From contig JAIRNQ010000160.1 of NCBI GenBank assembly GCA_031257955.1, positions 1 to 7,193 on the forward strand: 7,193 nucleotides of DNA, in the 5' to 3' direction. This document shows positions 6,169 to 7,193 of this stretch, in pieces. The notes under the pieces were generated by a model. That model made no database searches and was not told the origin of the DNA. It worked only from the letters and a program-made list of their open reading frames with translations. Both the position numbers and the translations under genes were made by a program. The DNA is from Deltaproteobacteria bacterium (GTDB lineage Bacteria; Desulfobacterota; Desulfarculia; Adiutricales; Adiutricaceae). Each line of letters starts with the position of its first letter. Position 1 is the stretch's first letter.

Positions 6169-6256
6169 ATTTTTAGCATATTTCGTAAGGATCCGAAAGA
6201 CTTCGGGCTGGGTCCGGGACCATGCGGCCGACTTTAAGGCGCGCCCCCGAACTCGC

Positions 6257-6326
6257 GACCGGTTTTTCGGTCCGCCGGCTGGCCTTTCAGCCGGCCGGCC
6301 CCTTGTCCGGGCGCTCTTGTCCGGAC
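6257..6326. repeat. Three adjacent hairpins after the right-hand gene
   Basis: Three perfect inverted repeats follow one another: GACCG / CGGTC (6257-6272), GCCGGCTG / CAGCCGGC (6274-6295, 8 bp with a 6-base loop) and GTCCGG / CCGGAC (6305-6326). The last overlaps a direct repeat of CTTGTCCGG (6302-6310 and 6316-6324). They begin about 30 bases beyond the stop of the right-hand gene. No T run follows on either strand, so they are not ordinary intrinsic terminators; a 3'-end stabilising structure or a REP-like element is possible. Confidence 0.45.
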
Positions 6327-6358
6327 GGCTGGCCGTTAAGCTTGCCCGATGTTTCCCG

Positions 6359-7192
6359 TCACTTAAACAGGGTGAATATTTTGGTGCCGTTATCCAGTTC
6401 CTCGCCCGGGGGAAGGGAAGCGTGATCCACGGAGGGGCCCAGAATCCTTGCCCTCTCCCGGTCGTCGTCGGTGGGCGGGGCTAAGCCGGCATCCGTTTCC
6501 GGGGCCCCGGTTTGGGGCAGCCCCAAATCGAGGGCAACTTTTTTGGCCCGGTCGGAGGGGTTGGGTTTGCCAAAGTTAACCACTACCGGGCCTTGGCCGG
6601 TCACGCCCACTATGGGGTTGGAATCTATGGTGAGGGTAAAGTCCCCGTCGGCTGGCGGCGGGGGGGAAATGTTTCGCACCAGAAGCTTCCCCTTGGCCGG
6701 ACGGCTGGGCGCCGTCTCCACCGGCCTAGGATCTGGCACCTCCGAGGCGCCGGCCGCCGGGGCTATGGCCGCCGGGGTAACGGCCACTTGGTTTACGGAA
6801 TCCTGGCCGACGGCTGTCTGGCCATACTGGGCCGGGCCATACTGGGCCGGCGTTTGTTCGGAGACCTCGGCCAATTCGCCCGGCACGAAATCGAAGGTAA
6901 TCTCCACTTCGCCGCCCAAGCCGTCGCCCACGCCCTCCAAGGGCGTAAACCCCGAAGACCGGGCCGCCAAAGTCCAGGGGTCGTCAGTCGAATCGGTCGG
7001 CCACGGCTCGGCCCCGTCGCCGGCCACTTCCAAGGCGTAAGACGGGCCTTCGTCACCGTCCGCCTCGCCTTGCTCCGGGCCCGGGCCCTCGGCCACGGCG
7101 CCAATCTCCCCGTCGCCCTTACCGTCCTCGCTGGCCGAGGCGGCCGTCCCGCTCTCTACGGCCTTGGGGGCCTGGGCGGCTACCTGGGTAGG
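6359..7192 (-). CDS. Acidic Pro/Ala/Gly-rich protein, C-terminal part only (5' end outside the window)
   Basis: The frame stays open from the right edge of the window to the TGA at 6361-6359, giving 277 visible residues. A GTG at 7096 could begin a 245-residue version, but the 32 codons before it are open, have the same Ala/Gly/Glu-rich composition, and no Shine-Dalgarno is evident, so the gene most likely starts further right. Numbering from that GTG, residues 1-135 are low-complexity and acidic, rich in Gly, Glu, Asp, Pro and Ala, with an exact tandem repeat PAQYGPAQYG (83-92). A more ordered segment follows at about 136-195 (GKLLVRNIS, DGDFTLTIDSNPIVGV, GPVVVNFGKP, KKVALDLGL), probably beta-rich and faintly like an AMIN-type domain; that likeness is only an impression. 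The tail ends in NGTKIFTLFK. There are no cysteines and no membrane segment in the visible part. An exported or envelope protein with a disordered linker is plausible, but the function is unknown. Confidence 0.65.
   Translation of the reverse strand, partial: PTQVAAQAPKAVESGTAASASEDGKGDGEIGAVAEGPGPEQGEADGDEGPSYALEVAGDGAEPWPTDSTDDPWTLAARSSGFTPLEGVGDGLGGEVEITFDFVPGELAEVSEQTPAQYGPAQYGQTAVGQDSVNQVAVTPAAIAPAAGASEVPDPRPVETAPSRPAKGKLLVRNISPPPPADGDFTLTIDSNPIVGVTGQGPVVVNFGKPNPSDRAKKVALDLGLPQTGAPETDAGLAPPTDDDRERARILGPSVDHASLPPGEELDNGTKIFTLFK
6821..6850. repeat. Exact 15-bp tandem duplication inside the right-hand gene
   Basis: GCCATACTGGGCCGG occurs at 6821-6835 and again at 6836-6850 without a mismatch. 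It is in frame and doubles the peptide PAQYG. Perfect identity at the DNA level, including third codon positions, points to recent slippage. Confidence 0.9.
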
Positions 7193-7193
7193 C

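Larger units (their letters stand above)
5965..6358. other. Intergenic leader region upstream of glyQ
   Basis: About 390 bases between the partial right-hand gene and glyQ, both on the - strand. The half near glyQ (5965-6200) is AT-rich in patches and carries palindromes; the half near the right-hand gene (6200-6358) is GC-rich and carries tandem hairpins. The glyQS promoter should lie here. On the - strand, CATAAT near 6101-6096 is a fair -10 candidate but lacks a good -35. A + strand frame from 6014 to 6484 crosses the region, but it has no Shine-Dalgarno, resembles nothing known, and runs antisense into the right-hand gene. Confidence 0.5.

Noticed and set aside
5965..6358. T-box or glycine riboswitch upstream of glyQ
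   Set aside because: The conserved T-box sequence (AGGGTGGNACCGCG) is absent on the - strand and no tandem glycine-aptamer pattern was found.
6014..6484. 156-residue open frame on the + strand in the glyQ leader
   Set aside because: It lacks a ribosome binding site, runs through the palindromes and hairpins, and ends antisense to the right-hand gene.

Overview
The window is about two thirds GC-rich housekeeping DNA and one third AT-rich, unassigned DNA on the left. The housekeeping genes are an S66-family LD-carboxypeptidase (ldcA-like, + strand) and the glycyl-tRNA synthetase operon glyQ-glyS (- strand). Separate alpha and beta GlyRS genes mean a bacterium with the alpha2beta2 enzyme. The high GC, heavy GCC/CTG/CGG codon use and peptidoglycan recycling suggest a Gram-negative bacterium of the broad proteobacterial or desulfobacterial type. 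That placement is an inference and is weak; no marker here fixes the lineage.

Left part (1 to about 1500): two AT-rich + strand genes, 18 bases apart. The first is the 3' part of a gene that enters from outside the window and ends in HEAT-like helical repeats. The second encodes a 172-residue protein I do not recognise. About 400 bases of very AT-rich DNA follow, with short repeats but no gene. Base composition then jumps at about 1500, next to a cluster of three GNGATAAT motifs and a 12-bp palindrome. This may be the edge of an acquired segment.

Middle (1500-5072): about 450 bases of GC-rich DNA with only a doubtful reading frame, then ldcA. ldcA and glyS converge on a strong bidirectional terminator with a perfect 16-bp stem and a 3-base loop.

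Right (5069-7193): glyQ is complete from end to end apart from a one-base loss after codon 100, which breaks the frame. Inserting one base restores a full 298-residue alpha subunit. glyQ and glyS overlap by four bases (GTGA), so they are translated as a coupled pair. The roughly 390-base leader of glyQ holds several inverted repeats, including a hairpin plus T6 tract immediately before the Shine-Dalgarno. Beyond it is the 3' part of an acidic, Pro/Ala/Gly-rich gene that leaves the window on the right.

I find no complete new system. The most useful points are the glyQ frameshift, the unassigned left-edge gene pair, and the structured glyQ leader.
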